Source of the DNA: Methylococcus sp. Mc7
GTDB taxonomy: Bacteria > Pseudomonadota > Gammaproteobacteria > Methylococcales > Methylococcaceae
Assembly: GCF_019285515.1 (NCBI RefSeq)
Contig: NZ_CP079095.1
Location: 3,256,501-3,320,500 of the forward strand
Direction of reading: 5' to 3'
Length of the DNA: 64,000 nucleotides
How positions within the stretch are numbered: position 1 is the stretch's first letter; each line of letters begins with the position of its first letter. Below the pieces are notes generated by a model, which saw only the letters and a program-made list of their open reading frames with translations, searched no databases and was not told where the DNA came from. Shown in pieces: positions 36,500 through 45,625 of this stretch. A program made the position numbers and the translations under genes.

Positions 36500-36858
36500 G
36501 AGTGAACCTCAAGTGTGTAATGCACGAATCTTACACTAAATATGCACTCTATTTGCCTACTGCCTTTACCCATCCCGCTACCGCCGCAGGACACGTTCGC
36601 TGATCCGGAAGAACCCGGCCCTTCGACGGCTACCCTCATCTCTTCTTCCGGCAGGGCCATCTACGGACCATCGCCGTTCTGCTACCGAAGCGACTGACCG
36701 TAGGCTGACGACGACCCACGATCATCCACCCCCTCCAGGCCGGCGAATTTTCACGCCCCGCACGTTCACCCGGCGCCGTCTGCGGAATACGATCCATTAA
36801 ATCAAAGCAGGTTGCTCCCGCTCTAGAGCCCAGGCGTGGGAACGGCATAGTCCGACAG

Positions 36859-36932
36859 ACATTTATCCGTCATGCGCCCAGGGCCGAATCTAAAGTCCAG
36901 GATACCCACGGTTGCGTACGACGGATAAATGT
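36859..36932. repeat. 13-bp perfect inverted repeat
   Basis: ACATTTATCCGTC (36859-36871) and GACGGATAAATGT (36920-36932) are perfect inverted copies 48 bases apart, in AT-rich DNA between two divergent genes. They could be an operator pair or the ends of a tiny element. The rest of 36500-36960 shows no gene. Confidence 0.6.
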
Positions 36933-36960
36933 TTAGACGTTGGCTGGAAAGGAAATAACT

Positions 36961-37206
36961 GTGCGGAAAGTTTTCGGAATTGTAGAGTTTGAAGAGACGC
37001 TTTATTGTGCTGCTGATTCGCTAGGTCAGACAGTCAATATTTCGTTAGCCGATCATCAAGGAACATTGACTCTCCCTTCACGTCCAGTATGGGGTGAAGA
37101 CGAGAGTGACCCTTTGGGTATGCCCCTGTTGGGTCCAGCATCCGCCAGAACCTGGATGCAGGTTGCCCTTGGCCTCGGGCATCATAGGTATAAGGCAACG
37201 CTATGA
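36961..37206 (+). CDS. Hypothetical 81-residue protein
   Basis: GTG 36961 is preceded by AAAGGAAA. The product is small and acidic, starting VRKVFGIVEFEETLYCAADSL after replacement of the first residue by Met. No domain is recognised and base composition is AT-richer than nearby genes. It may be the start of a decayed gene, since the stop at 37206 is followed by sequence with no continuation I can identify. Confidence 0.35.
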   Translation: MRKVFGIVEFEETLYCAADSLGQTVNISLADHQGTLTLPSRPVWGEDESDPLGMPLLGPASARTWMQVALGLGHHRYKATL

Positions 37207-37342
37207 TCTAAGCGTTTTCAAAATCCGGGCGATCCAATCAGCGCAAAATTTACAGATTTTTTACCTCGGTTTCGGCTATTTTTACGCCGGTCTTAGAAGC
37301 GATGGGTTAAGGTGTCGCTCTTTCCAACCACCCGTAAAGCTC

Positions 37343-37699
37343 ATGTCAGACCGAAGTTATCTCGGGATCGTCGCTACCGAAAACAACGAATGGATCGTCG
37401 TCAACCAGGTGCAGGGGGAAATGCGTTGGTCCGCGAGGTTCGACAACACCTCCGAAGGCCTTGAATCTCTGGCAAAATTCATCAGCGATCGCTGTCCGAG
37501 GCCGAAAATATGCGTGAAGTCGACGAACTCTCTGGGACTGCACCTGATTCTGCATATCAGCTCTGTCACGGACATCGAGGTGTTGCTGATGTCGGAGGCG
37601 GGTTTGCGGGTCCATCAGCGGTGGCTGCCGGACCTGCCGGCGAGGACGGCTACGCCGCAGGCCGAGATTCTGGCGCGTTGCGCGGAGCGTTTGATCTGA
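37343..37699 (+). CDS. Hypothetical protein upstream of corA
   Basis: A 118-residue protein starting at ATG 37343 (MSDRSYLGIVATENNEWIVV). It shows alternating beta strands and helices, with a C-terminal helix AEILARCAERLI. I do not recognise the family. The gene ends 26 bases before the likely corA start and is probably co-transcribed with it. A longer in-frame extension upstream has different composition and is unlikely to be coding. Confidence 0.5.
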   Translation: MSDRSYLGIVATENNEWIVVNQVQGEMRWSARFDNTSEGLESLAKFISDRCPRPKICVKSTNSLGLHLILHISSVTDIEVLLMSEAGLRVHQRWLPDLPARTATPQAEILARCAERLI

Positions 37700-37725
37700 G
37701 TTCGGAGGCCGAGTCCGCGGCGACG

Positions 37726-38688
37726 GTGGTGAATTGCATCGCCTATAAGCAGGGGCGGCGGGTCGGTGAGATCGCCATCGACGACATCAGCGAGATCCTG
37801 AAACAGGATGACACCTTCATCTGGCTGGGCCTGCGCGAGCCGGACATGGGCATGCTGGGAAAAATCCAGCAGGAATTCGGACTGCACGAGCTGGCAATAG
37901 AGGACGCATGCTCGGCGCACCAGCGCCCGAAACTGGAAGAGTATGGCGATTCGCTGTTCCTGGTGCTGCAAACCGCTCAATTGGTGGACGACGCCGTCCA
38001 GTTCGGCGAAACCCATTTGTTCATCGGCCCGCGTTTCCTGGTTTCGATTCGGCATGGTTCGCCGTTCAGTTATCAGAAGGTCCGGGAACGCTGCGAGAAT
38101 CTGCCCCGCTCGCTTGCCACAGGGCCGGGTTTTGCGGTGTACGCCATCATGGATTTCATCGTGGACGGCTACGGCCCGGTCGTGGACGGACTGCAGGAAC
38201 GGTTCGAACGTCTGGAGGGCGACGTCTTCAACCACCAGTTCAGCCGCCGGACCCAGGAGCAGCTCTATACGCTGAAACGGGAGCTGCTCCTGGTTCGGGG
38301 CGCCGCCGAACCGCTGCTCGACATCTGCAGCCAGTTGACGCATTTCCATGCGGACCTGTTTCCCAAGGAAATGCGGTTCTATTTCCGGGACATTTCCGAC
38401 CACGTCAAGCGCATCGATCAGGCCGCCGACCGGATGCGGGAGATGCTGACATCGGCCATGCAGGTCCACCTGACCTTGGTCACCGTGAGGCAGAACGAAG
38501 TGGTCAAACGCCTGGCCGGCTGGGGCGCCATCCTGGCGGTCCCAACCATGGTGTTCAGCCTCTACGGGGTCAATTTCAAATATATGCCCGAGCTGGAGTG
38601 GGAATACAGCTATCCCGCCATGCTGGCCATCGTGACCGTAGGTTGTGCGATTCTTTACCGGAGGCTGAAGCATGCGGGCTGGTTGTGA
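37726..38688 (+). CDS. CorA-family divalent cation transporter
   Basis: A protein of about 320 residues: a large cytoplasmic funnel domain with long helices, then two C-terminal membrane helices (LAGWGAILAVPTMVFSLYGV and YPAMLAIVTVGCAILYR). The signature after the first helix reads YGVNF where most CorA proteins have YGMNF, so the pore GMN motif is GVN. Such variants occur in CorA relatives, sometimes with altered ion preference. I start at GTG 37726 (VVNCIAYKQGRRVGE), where family similarity begins; upstream in-frame sequence overlaps the preceding gene. It lies between the two halves of the kdp system but need not be functionally linked. Confidence 0.85.
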   Translation: MVNCIAYKQGRRVGEIAIDDISEILKQDDTFIWLGLREPDMGMLGKIQQEFGLHELAIEDACSAHQRPKLEEYGDSLFLVLQTAQLVDDAVQFGETHLFIGPRFLVSIRHGSPFSYQKVRERCENLPRSLATGPGFAVYAIMDFIVDGYGPVVDGLQERFERLEGDVFNHQFSRRTQEQLYTLKRELLLVRGAAEPLLDICSQLTHFHADLFPKEMRFYFRDISDHVKRIDQAADRMREMLTSAMQVHLTLVTVRQNEVVKRLAGWGAILAVPTMVFSLYGVNFKYMPELEWEYSYPAMLAIVTVGCAILYRRLKHAGWL

Positions 38689-38787
38689 CGTTGCAGGGTG
38701 GAATTGCGGCGGGCATATGGGGATGAGGGCGGTGTCGGGCATGCCCGGAATGCGTGCCGCCGACGGTTGCGGGCAGTAGCGTCGCCG

Positions 38788-41520
38788 ATGGCCGCGGAGC
38801 GCCCGGATCCCGATGCCCTGCTCGCCAGGGTCGAGCGTGAGCAGGTCAGGGCGCGGCGGGGCCGGCTCAAGATTTTCTTCGGCGCTGCGGCGGGGGTAGG
38901 CAAGACCTATTCGATGCTGCAGGCGGCACGGGAGCGGCGCGCCGAGGGCGTCGACGTCGTGGTCGGACTGGTGGAGACCCACGGCCGCAAGGAGACCGCG
39001 GCACTCCTCGAAGGGCTGGAGGTGCTGCCGGTACGGACGGTCGAATACCGCGGCACGGTGGTCGGTGAGTTCGATCTCGACGGCGCTCTCAAACGCCGGC
39101 CTTCGGTGATTCTGGTCGACGAGCTGGCGCATACCAACGCCGCCGGTTCGCGCCATCCCAAACGCTGGCAGGACGTGGAAGAGCTGCTGCGCGCCGGCAT
39201 CGACGTCTATACCACCCTCAATGTCCAGCACCTGGAAAGCCTCAACGACGACGTCGGCCAGATCTCCGGCATCCGGGTGTGGGAAACCGTGCCGGACACG
39301 GTGTTCGAAGCCGCGGATGAAGTCGAGCTGATCGACTTGCCGCCGGACGAACTGCTGGTCCGTCTCAAGGAAGGCAAGGTCTACATACCCCAGCAGGCGG
39401 AGCTGGCGGCGGAGAATTTCTTCCGCAAGGGCAACCTCATCGCGCTGCGCGAACTGGCCTTGCGCCAGACCGCCGACCGGGTCGACGCCCAGATGCGGGA
39501 CTACCGCGAAGACCATACCATCCGGGAGGTCTGGCAGGTCGGCGAGCGCATCCTGGTCTGTATCGGCCCCAACCCGATGGCGGAACAGCTGATCCGCGCC
39601 GGCAAGCGGCTGGCGACCAGTCTGCGAGCGGAATGGCTCGTGGCCTACGTGGAGACCCCGCCCCTGCAGCGCCTTCCGGCGGAGCGGCGCGACGCGGTGC
39701 TGCGCATGCTGCGGCTGGCGGAACAGCTCGGCGCCGAGACCGTCACCCTGAGCGCGCCGGACATGAGCGAGGCCGTCATCGATTTCGCCAAGGAACGCAA
39801 CGTCACCAAGATCGTCATGGGCAAGCCGCAGCGGCGCGGCTGGCGGCGCTGGCTGCTGGGTTCGGTGGTGGACACGATCATCGCCGAGGCTCACAACATC
39901 AACGTCTATCTGCTGGGCAGCCCGCAGGGGGAGGACCGTGGACGCCGGCCTCTGCCGGCGCCGCTGCCGGGGCTGAGCGTCAAACCCGACCGCGGACGCG
40001 CGGCGGCGTACCGGGGTTACCTGGGCGCGGCGGCGGCGACGCTCCTGTGCACGCTGATGGCGAAGGCGATGTTCGGCCGGTTCGAGCTGACCAACCTGGT
40101 GATGGTGTATCTGCTCGGCGTCATCTTCGTGGCGACCCGTTATGGGCGCGGGCCGTCCATCCTGGCTTCCGTACTCGGCGTCCTCGCCTTCGATTTCTTC
40201 TTCGTGGTGCCTTACCATACCTTTTCGGTCGCCGACACCCAGTATTTGTTCACCTTCGCCGTGATGCTCAGCGTCGCCCTGGTGATCGCCAACCTGATGG
40301 CGAACGTCCGCTCCCAGGCCAAGGTCGCTTCCCACCGGGAACGCCGGGCGACCGTCCTGTACGCCATGAGCAAGGAACTGGCGGCGAGTCGGAGCGAGGC
40401 CGAGATCGTCCAGATCGCGGTACGCCAGATCGGGATCGAATTCGGCGGGCGCAGCGTGCTGCTGTTCCCTGACGAAAACGGTAGGATCGGCTACCCGGTC
40501 TCCCCGCTCGCCGAGGAATCCTTGCCGGGCATCGACATGAGCGTGGCCCAATGGGTGTTCGACCACAACGAAATGGCCGGGCAGGGCACCAACACGCTGG
40601 CGGGCGCCAGCGGCGTCTACATCCCTTTGACCGGCGCCGAAAAGACCATCGGCGTGCTGGTCTTGGCGCCGGCCAACCTGCGCCGGGTTTTCCTGCCGGA
40701 GCAACAAAAGCTCCTGCAGACCTTCGTCAACCTGATCGTGCAGGCGATCGAGCGGGTCCGGCTCGCCGAACAGGCCCGCGTCAACCAGGTGCAGATGGAA
40801 TCCGAACGCCTGCGCAATTCCCTGCTCAGCTCGATCTCCCACGATCTGCGCACCCCGCTCGCGACCATCGTGGGCTCGGCGAGCACCCTGGTCGAAGGCG
40901 ACTACGCCCTGGAGCCGGAGGACCGGCGGGAGCTCAGCCGGGCGATCTACGACGAGGCCCGCCGCATGGCCAGCCTGGTGAACAACATCCTGGACATGGC
41001 CTGGTTCGACGCCGGGGTGGTCAAGCTCCATCTGCAGTGGCACATCCTGGAGGAAATCGTCGGCACCGTGCTGACGCGCCTGCAGAAGCAGCTCGAACAG
41101 CGTTCGGTGACGGTGCGCCTGCCGCCGGAAACGCCGTTCGTCTACGTGGATTCGGTGATGCTGGAGCAGGTGCTGGCCAACCTGCTGGAAAACGCCATCC
41201 GCTACACGCCGGAAAACAGTCCCATCGAGATTGCCGCCGAGGCCACGCCGTTCACGATGACGATCACGGTTGCCGACCGCGGGCCCGGAATTCCCAAAGG
41301 CCAGGAGGAGCTGATCTTCGAAAAATTCTACCGGGTCCACCACGAAGGGCCGCAAAGCGGTGTTGGCCTGGGACTCGCCATCTGCCGGGCGATCGTGGAA
41401 GCGCATGGCGGCTACATCCGCGCCAGGAACCGGGCCGGGGGCGGGGCGGTATTCACGATCGTCCTGCCCCTGCGGGAGTCGCCGCCCCGGATCGAACCGG
41501 AAGCCGAGCCGGCGGAGTAG
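38788..41520 (+). CDS. kdpD: KdpD, sensor histidine kinase for potassium
   Basis: A 910-residue sensor kinase. The N-terminal KdpD domain has Walker A GAAAGVGKTYSML at residues 32-44 and a Walker B-like VILVDELAHTN. A universal-stress-protein domain follows (about 250-370), then four membrane helices of the DUF4118 type (about 405-500), a GAF domain (about 525-660), the dimerisation domain with His685 in SSISHDLRTPLATIVGS, and an HATPase domain with ENAIRYTPEN. ATG 38788 gives the usual length. It phosphorylates KdpE, encoded three bases downstream. Confidence 0.96.
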   Translation: MAAERPDPDALLARVEREQVRARRGRLKIFFGAAAGVGKTYSMLQAARERRAEGVDVVVGLVETHGRKETAALLEGLEVLPVRTVEYRGTVVGEFDLDGALKRRPSVILVDELAHTNAAGSRHPKRWQDVEELLRAGIDVYTTLNVQHLESLNDDVGQISGIRVWETVPDTVFEAADEVELIDLPPDELLVRLKEGKVYIPQQAELAAENFFRKGNLIALRELALRQTADRVDAQMRDYREDHTIREVWQVGERILVCIGPNPMAEQLIRAGKRLATSLRAEWLVAYVETPPLQRLPAERRDAVLRMLRLAEQLGAETVTLSAPDMSEAVIDFAKERNVTKIVMGKPQRRGWRRWLLGSVVDTIIAEAHNINVYLLGSPQGEDRGRRPLPAPLPGLSVKPDRGRAAAYRGYLGAAAATLLCTLMAKAMFGRFELTNLVMVYLLGVIFVATRYGRGPSILASVLGVLAFDFFFVVPYHTFSVADTQYLFTFAVMLSVALVIANLMANVRSQAKVASHRERRATVLYAMSKELAASRSEAEIVQIAVRQIGIEFGGRSVLLFPDENGRIGYPVSPLAEESLPGIDMSVAQWVFDHNEMAGQGTNTLAGASGVYIPLTGAEKTIGVLVLAPANLRRVFLPEQQKLLQTFVNLIVQAIERVRLAEQARVNQVQMESERLRNSLLSSISHDLRTPLATIVGSASTLVEGDYALEPEDRRELSRAIYDEARRMASLVNNILDMAWFDAGVVKLHLQWHILEEIVGTVLTRLQKQLEQRSVTVRLPPETPFVYVDSVMLEQVLANLLENAIRYTPENSPIEIAAEATPFTMTITVADRGPGIPKGQEELIFEKFYRVHHEGPQSGVGLGLAICRAIVEAHGGYIRARNRAGGGAVFTIVLPLRESPPRIEPEAEPAE

Positions 41521-41523
41521 CCC

Positions 41524-42219
41524 GTGTCCGGACCGAATCCCGTCGTCGTGGTCATCGAGGACGATCCGCAGATGCGGCGGTTCCTGCGTACCAGCCTGCG
41601 CAGCCACGGTTTTCAGGTGTTCGAAGCCGATACCGGCAACCGCGGCATCATCGAGGCCGGGATGCGCAAGCCGGAAGTCGTCATTCTCGACCTCGGATTG
41701 CCGGACATGGATGGTGTCGAGGTCGTCAAGGCGCTGCGGGAGTGGACGATGCTGCCGATCATCGTGCTTTCGGCGCGCAGTGCGGAGGAGCACAAGATCG
41801 AAGCCCTGGATGCCGGCGCCGACGACTACCTGACCAAGCCGTTCGGCATCGGCGAACTCTTGGCCAGAATCCGTGTGGCCCTCCGGCATTCGGCAACCGG
41901 CGCCGCGAATTCCCCGGACCACGGATATGCCAGCGGCGGATTGCGGATCGACCTGCTTCGGCGCACCGTGACTGTCGGCGAGCGGGAGATACGCCTGACC
42001 CCCACCGAATACCGTCTGCTCGCCGCGCTGGCGCGCCACGCGGGCAAGGTGCTGACCCACCGCCAGTTGCTGGTGGAGGTCTGGGGGCCGTCGCATGTCG
42101 AGGACTCGCATTACCTCCGTATCTACATGAGCCAGCTTCGGCAAAAACTCGAAACCGATCCGGCCAAGCCGGAATATCTGATCACGGAGTCGGGGGTGGG
42201 ATACCGCCTGAAAATTTGA
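41524..42219 (+). CDS. kdpE: KdpE, response regulator
   Basis: A 231-residue OmpR/PhoB-type regulator: a receiver domain with Asp56 (ILDLGLPDMDG) and Lys in LTKPFG near 105, and a winged-helix DNA-binding domain from about residue 135 (LTPTEYRLLAALARHAGKVL, then ESGVGYRL). GTG 41524 follows the kdpD stop directly. It should activate kdpFABC under K+ limitation. Confidence 0.95.
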   Translation: MSGPNPVVVVIEDDPQMRRFLRTSLRSHGFQVFEADTGNRGIIEAGMRKPEVVILDLGLPDMDGVEVVKALREWTMLPIIVLSARSAEEHKIEALDAGADDYLTKPFGIGELLARIRVALRHSATGAANSPDHGYASGGLRIDLLRRTVTVGEREIRLTPTEYRLLAALARHAGKVLTHRQLLVEVWGPSHVEDSHYLRIYMSQLRQKLETDPAKPEYLITESGVGYRLKI

Positions 42220-42238
42220 AAATATCGGGGGTAGAAGT

Positions 42239-43297
42239 CTAAAACAGCTCCAGTTGCCGCTGTCCCGGCGGCGTGAAAAGGCCACCGACCAGGCCGGGCA
42301 GTTCGGCAGCCAGACCATGGCGTTTCAGGGCCAGGCGGTAGCGGCGGGCGAGGAGACCCGCGTATTCGCCGCTGCCGACCTGGCGCCGGCCGAAGCCGGA
42401 ATCATAAATCTTGCCGCCGTGGGCGAGTGCGACCAGGCTGAGGGTGTGGGCGGCTTTCAGCGGGTAATGGGCGTCCAGCCATTCCGCGAACAGGGATTCG
42501 ACTTCCCGCGGCAGCCGCAGCAGGATGTAGCCGGCGGACACCGCTCCCTGCTCCGCCGCCTTCTCCACGATCCGCTCCATCTCGCTATCCGTGAGCCACG
42601 GGATGATCGGGGCGATCATGACCTTCACCGGCACCCCGGCTGCGGCCAGGCGCGCGACCGTCACCAGCCGCCGGTGCGGGGCCGAGGCGCGGGGTTCGAG
42701 TTTCAGCGCCAGGGTCTTGTCCAACGTGGTGATGGAGACCTGCACGTTGGCCAGCCCCGCCGCCGCCATCTCACCGAGGATGTCCAGGTCGCGCTCGATC
42801 AGGGCGGATTTGGTGGTGATCGTCACCGGGTGGCGGGCGCGCTGCAGGACTTCCAGAACCTGCCGGGTGATCCGCCATTCGCGCTCGATCGGCTGGTAGG
42901 GATCGGTGTTGGCGCCCAGGGCGAGGGGCGAGCACCGGTACCCGGGATGGGCCAGCTCCTTCTCGAGCAGGGTCGGCGCGTCGGGCTTGGCGAACAGCCG
43001 GGTTTCGAAGTCCAGCCCCGGCGACAGCCCCACATAGGCATGGCTGGGCCGGGCATAGCAATAGATGCAGCCATGCTCGCAACCGCGGTAGGGATTCAGC
43101 GACTGTTCGAACGGGATGTCGGGCGACTGGTTGCGGGCGATGATGGAACGCGAGTGTTCCGTGCTGACCTGAGTCGCCAGCGCCGAGGGCTCTTCCGGAA
43201 ACCAGCCGTCGTCCACCGCTTCCCGGGTCGTCGCAGAGAAACGGGAAGTCTCGTTGCTGACGGCGCCGCGGCCGTGGCGCGGAGTAGCGGGTTTCAC
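42239..43297 (-). CDS. PA0069-family radical SAM protein
   Basis: A 352-residue radical SAM protein with the iron-sulfur ligands C73, C77 and C80 in RGCEHGCIYCYARPSH. The core barrel motifs follow (ALGANTDPYQPIEREWRITR, VTITTKSALIERDLDIL, VSITTLDKTL). It resembles the SplB-like PA0069 group, whose substrate is unknown. It converges on kdpE with only 19 bases between the stops, and lies just downstream of the MoeB-like gene's start region on the same strand. Confidence 0.88.
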   Translation of the reverse strand: MKPATPRHGRGAVSNETSRFSATTREAVDDGWFPEEPSALATQVSTEHSRSIIARNQSPDIPFEQSLNPYRGCEHGCIYCYARPSHAYVGLSPGLDFETRLFAKPDAPTLLEKELAHPGYRCSPLALGANTDPYQPIEREWRITRQVLEVLQRARHPVTITTKSALIERDLDILGEMAAAGLANVQVSITTLDKTLALKLEPRASAPHRRLVTVARLAAAGVPVKVMIAPIIPWLTDSEMERIVEKAAEQGAVSAGYILLRLPREVESLFAEWLDAHYPLKAAHTLSLVALAHGGKIYDSGFGRRQVGSGEYAGLLARRYRLALKRHGLAAELPGLVGGLFTPPGQRQLELF

Positions 43298-43319
43298 GAG
43301 CCGGGCGCTCCCGTACGGA

Positions 43320-44066
43320 TCACCGCTGGCCGCAGGTCGGGCAGGAAGGATTCCGCCCCAGCCTGACTTCGTGCCATTCCAGCCGCAGTGCGTCGAACAC
43401 GACGAGGCGGTCGCTGCGGACGGTGGGAAGGCCCAAAAGCAGTTTGATGGCTTCCAGGGCCTGCATGCTGCCGATGACGCCGGGCAGGGCCGCGACGACG
43501 CCGTTGCGGGCGCAGCTTCCGTCCAGCTCGCCGCCCTGGGGATAGAGGCAGTTGTAGCAGGGGTTCACGCCATCGCCCGGCGTGAATACGGCGAGCTGCC
43601 CCTCGAAGCGGATCGCGGCGCCCGATACCAGGGGGGTGCGGGTCGCCACGCAGGCCGCGTTGACGGCGAACCGGGTCGCGAAATTGTCCGAGCAGTCCAG
43701 AACCACGTCGACCGCGCCGGCCCATTCCTCGAGGGCCGATGCGGAAAGGCGTTCGGAAACCGGCTCGATCCGCACGTCCGGGTTCATCCGCCGCAGCCGG
43801 CCGGTGCAGGCTTCGGCCTTGCCCCGCCCGATGTCCGCGGTATCGAAAGCGATCTGGCGCTGGAGGTTGGAGAGATCGACGGTGTCGAAATCGCTCACGA
43901 CCAGCTTGCCCACGCCGGCTGCGGCCAGGTACATCGCCGCCGGCGAGCCCAGTCCGCCCAGTCCCACGATGAGCGCGCTGGCGCCGAGCAGCCGGTCCTG
44001 GCCTTCGGCGTCGACCTCGGGAAGCATGATCTGGCGGCTGTAGCGGAGGAGTTGAGCGTCGTCCAT
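43320..44066 (-). CDS. moeB: MoeB/ThiF-type adenylyltransferase
   Basis: A 248-residue E1-like enzyme: nucleotide-binding GLGGLGS at residues 35-41, zinc ligands C170-x2-C173 and C242-x2-C245, and a catalytic-type Cys185 in GSCARNGVVAALPG. It adenylates the C-terminal glycine of a ubiquitin-like sulfur carrier (MoaD for molybdopterin, or ThiS for thiamine). The two cannot be separated by sequence alone, but the length and absence of a rhodanese domain match MoeB. ATG 44066 begins the conserved N-terminus (MDDAQLLRYSRQI). Confidence 0.85.
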   Translation of the reverse strand: MDDAQLLRYSRQIMLPEVDAEGQDRLLGASALIVGLGGLGSPAAMYLAAAGVGKLVVSDFDTVDLSNLQRQIAFDTADIGRGKAEACTGRLRRMNPDVRIEPVSERLSASALEEWAGAVDVVLDCSDNFATRFAVNAACVATRTPLVSGAAIRFEGQLAVFTPGDGVNPCYNCLYPQGGELDGSCARNGVVAALPGVIGSMQALEAIKLLLGLPTVRSDRLVVFDALRLEWHEVRLGRNPSCPTCGQR

Positions 44067-44206
44067 CGGGAGGGTTCGGGCTGTCGCGGATTCGTGATTA
44101 TAGCGGTTGGGACGCCTCGCGGTGTCGTCAGGTTGATTCCGGCCCGGCTGCCCCGGTGGGTTAAACTGACCGGCCACCACCGCAGAAAAGTCAAAGCATC
44201 AGAGCC

Positions 44207-44893
44207 ATGATCGTACTCGCCATCGAAACCGCGACCGAAGCCTGCTCGGCTGCGCTTTACCAGGACGGCGCCATCCTGGAGCGCTACCAGGTGGCGCCCA
44301 GGGAGCACAACCGGCTGATCCTGCCCATGCTGGAATCGCTGCTCGCGGAAGCCGGCATCGCGCTGGGGCGGGTGGATGCCGTGGCTTTCGGGCGCGGGCC
44401 GGGTTCGTTCACGGGGGTCCGCATCGCCGCGGGGGTGGCGCAGGGCATCGCCTTCGCGCTGGATCTTCCGGTCGCGCCGGTCTCGACCCTGGCCGCCCTG
44501 GCGGACGAGGCGATGGCCGAGAAGGGCTGCGGGTACGCTTTTCCGTGCATCGACGCGCGGATGGCGGAGGTCTATTTCGCCGTCTACCGCCGGGATGCCG
44601 AAGGCTACCCCGAGTTGCGAGGGCAGGAGCGCGTCCTGCCTCCCGGCCAGGCGGATTTTTCGCCGGCGGACGGTGCTGGCATTGGAACCGGCAGCGGCTG
44701 GGCCACCTACCAGGCGTGCCTGAGCGGCCTGGCCGGCCGGCGCCTGGCCTTGGTCTCGAGCGGCCGCTTCCCCCGCGCCGCGGCGGTCGCACGCCTGGGC
44801 GCCAGGATTCACGCCGTGGGGGGGAGCGTCCCGGCGGAGCAGGCGCTGCCGGTTTACCTCCGGGACGATGTCGCCAGGAAGCCGAAGCCGTGA
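44207..44893 (+). CDS. tsaB: TsaB, tRNA threonylcarbamoyladenosine biosynthesis protein
   Basis: A 228-residue ASKHA-fold protein starting MIVLAIETATEACSAALYQDG, with GRGPGSFTGVRIAAGVAQGIA near residue 62 and the later IDARMAEVYFAVYRRD segment. It partners TsaD and TsaE in making the t6A modification at tRNA position 37. The downstream gene encodes a YrdC-superfamily protein, a related biochemical theme, although that one is of the YciO type. Confidence 0.93.
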   Translation: MIVLAIETATEACSAALYQDGAILERYQVAPREHNRLILPMLESLLAEAGIALGRVDAVAFGRGPGSFTGVRIAAGVAQGIAFALDLPVAPVSTLAALADEAMAEKGCGYAFPCIDARMAEVYFAVYRRDAEGYPELRGQERVLPPGQADFSPADGAGIGTGSGWATYQACLSGLAGRRLALVSSGRFPRAAAVARLGARIHAVGGSVPAEQALPVYLRDDVARKPKP

Positions 44894-44961
44894 GTCGGGG
44901 CGGGGTTCGAGGCCCGCTGGCCGCGTATCGGCTGCCGCGGCTCCTGTAGTACACTAGCGGC

Positions 44962-45585
44962 ATGGCGCAATATTTCGAGGTGCATCCCCAGACGCCGCAG
45001 CAGCGGTTGATCCGCCGGGCCGCGGAGATCGTCCGCCAGGGGGGGCTGATCGTCTATCCGACCGATTCGTCTTACGCCTTCGGCTGCCAACTGGACTGCA
45101 AGGATGCCTTGGAGCGCATCCGCAACATCCGCCAATTGGATGAAGAACACAACTTCACCCTGATCTGCCGCGATCTTTCGCAGGTTTCGGCTTTCGCAAG
45201 GATCAACAACGAAGCTTTCCGCCTGATCAAGACCTTGACGCCGGGGCCCTATACCTTCCTGCTGCAGGCCACGCGCGAGGTGCCGCGCCGCCTCCAGCAT
45301 CCCAAGCGCAAGACCATCGGGATCCGCTTGCCCGACAACGCCGTTTCGCAGTTGCTGGTGGCCGAACTGGACGAACCCTTGTTCAGCTCGACCCTGATCC
45401 TGCCCGGCGAAACCGAAGGCCTCGGCGATCCCGAGGACATCCGGGACCAGGTGGGTTCGCGGGTAGAACTGATCCTTGCCGCGGGAGTCATACCCTTCGC
45501 GGAAACCACGATCGTCGATCTGACCGGCGAGTTCCCGGTCGTCGTTCGCCAGGGCAAGGGCAGCGTCGGCTTCCTGCGCGCCTAG
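44962..45585 (+). CDS. YciO-type YrdC/Sua5-family protein
   Basis: A 207-residue protein starting AQYFEVHPQTPQQRLIRRAAEIV. The YrdC-fold signatures are GGLIVYPTDSSYAFGCQ near residue 30, FTLICRDLSQVS, TPGPYTFLLQAT and KTIGIRLPDN. It matches the YciO branch more than TsaC/Sua5: it lacks the C-terminal Sua5 domain and carries the YciO-like N-terminus. Threonylcarbamoyl-AMP synthesis is possible but less efficient in YciO members. Confidence 0.85.
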   Translation: MAQYFEVHPQTPQQRLIRRAAEIVRQGGLIVYPTDSSYAFGCQLDCKDALERIRNIRQLDEEHNFTLICRDLSQVSAFARINNEAFRLIKTLTPGPYTFLLQATREVPRRLQHPKRKTIGIRLPDNAVSQLLVAELDEPLFSSTLILPGETEGLGDPEDIRDQVGSRVELILAAGVIPFAETTIVDLTGEFPVVVRQGKGSVGFLRA

Positions 45586-45625
45586 CCTTTTTCGTCCCTT
45601 CTTCACTTTCGGGCCTAATCACACG

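Noticed and set aside
37615-42318. A 1567-codon open frame antisense to corA, kdpD and kdpE
   Set aside because: It lies wholly opposite well-supported genes, has no start context and a His/Gln/Arg/Asp-rich composition typical of antisense frames in GC-rich DNA.
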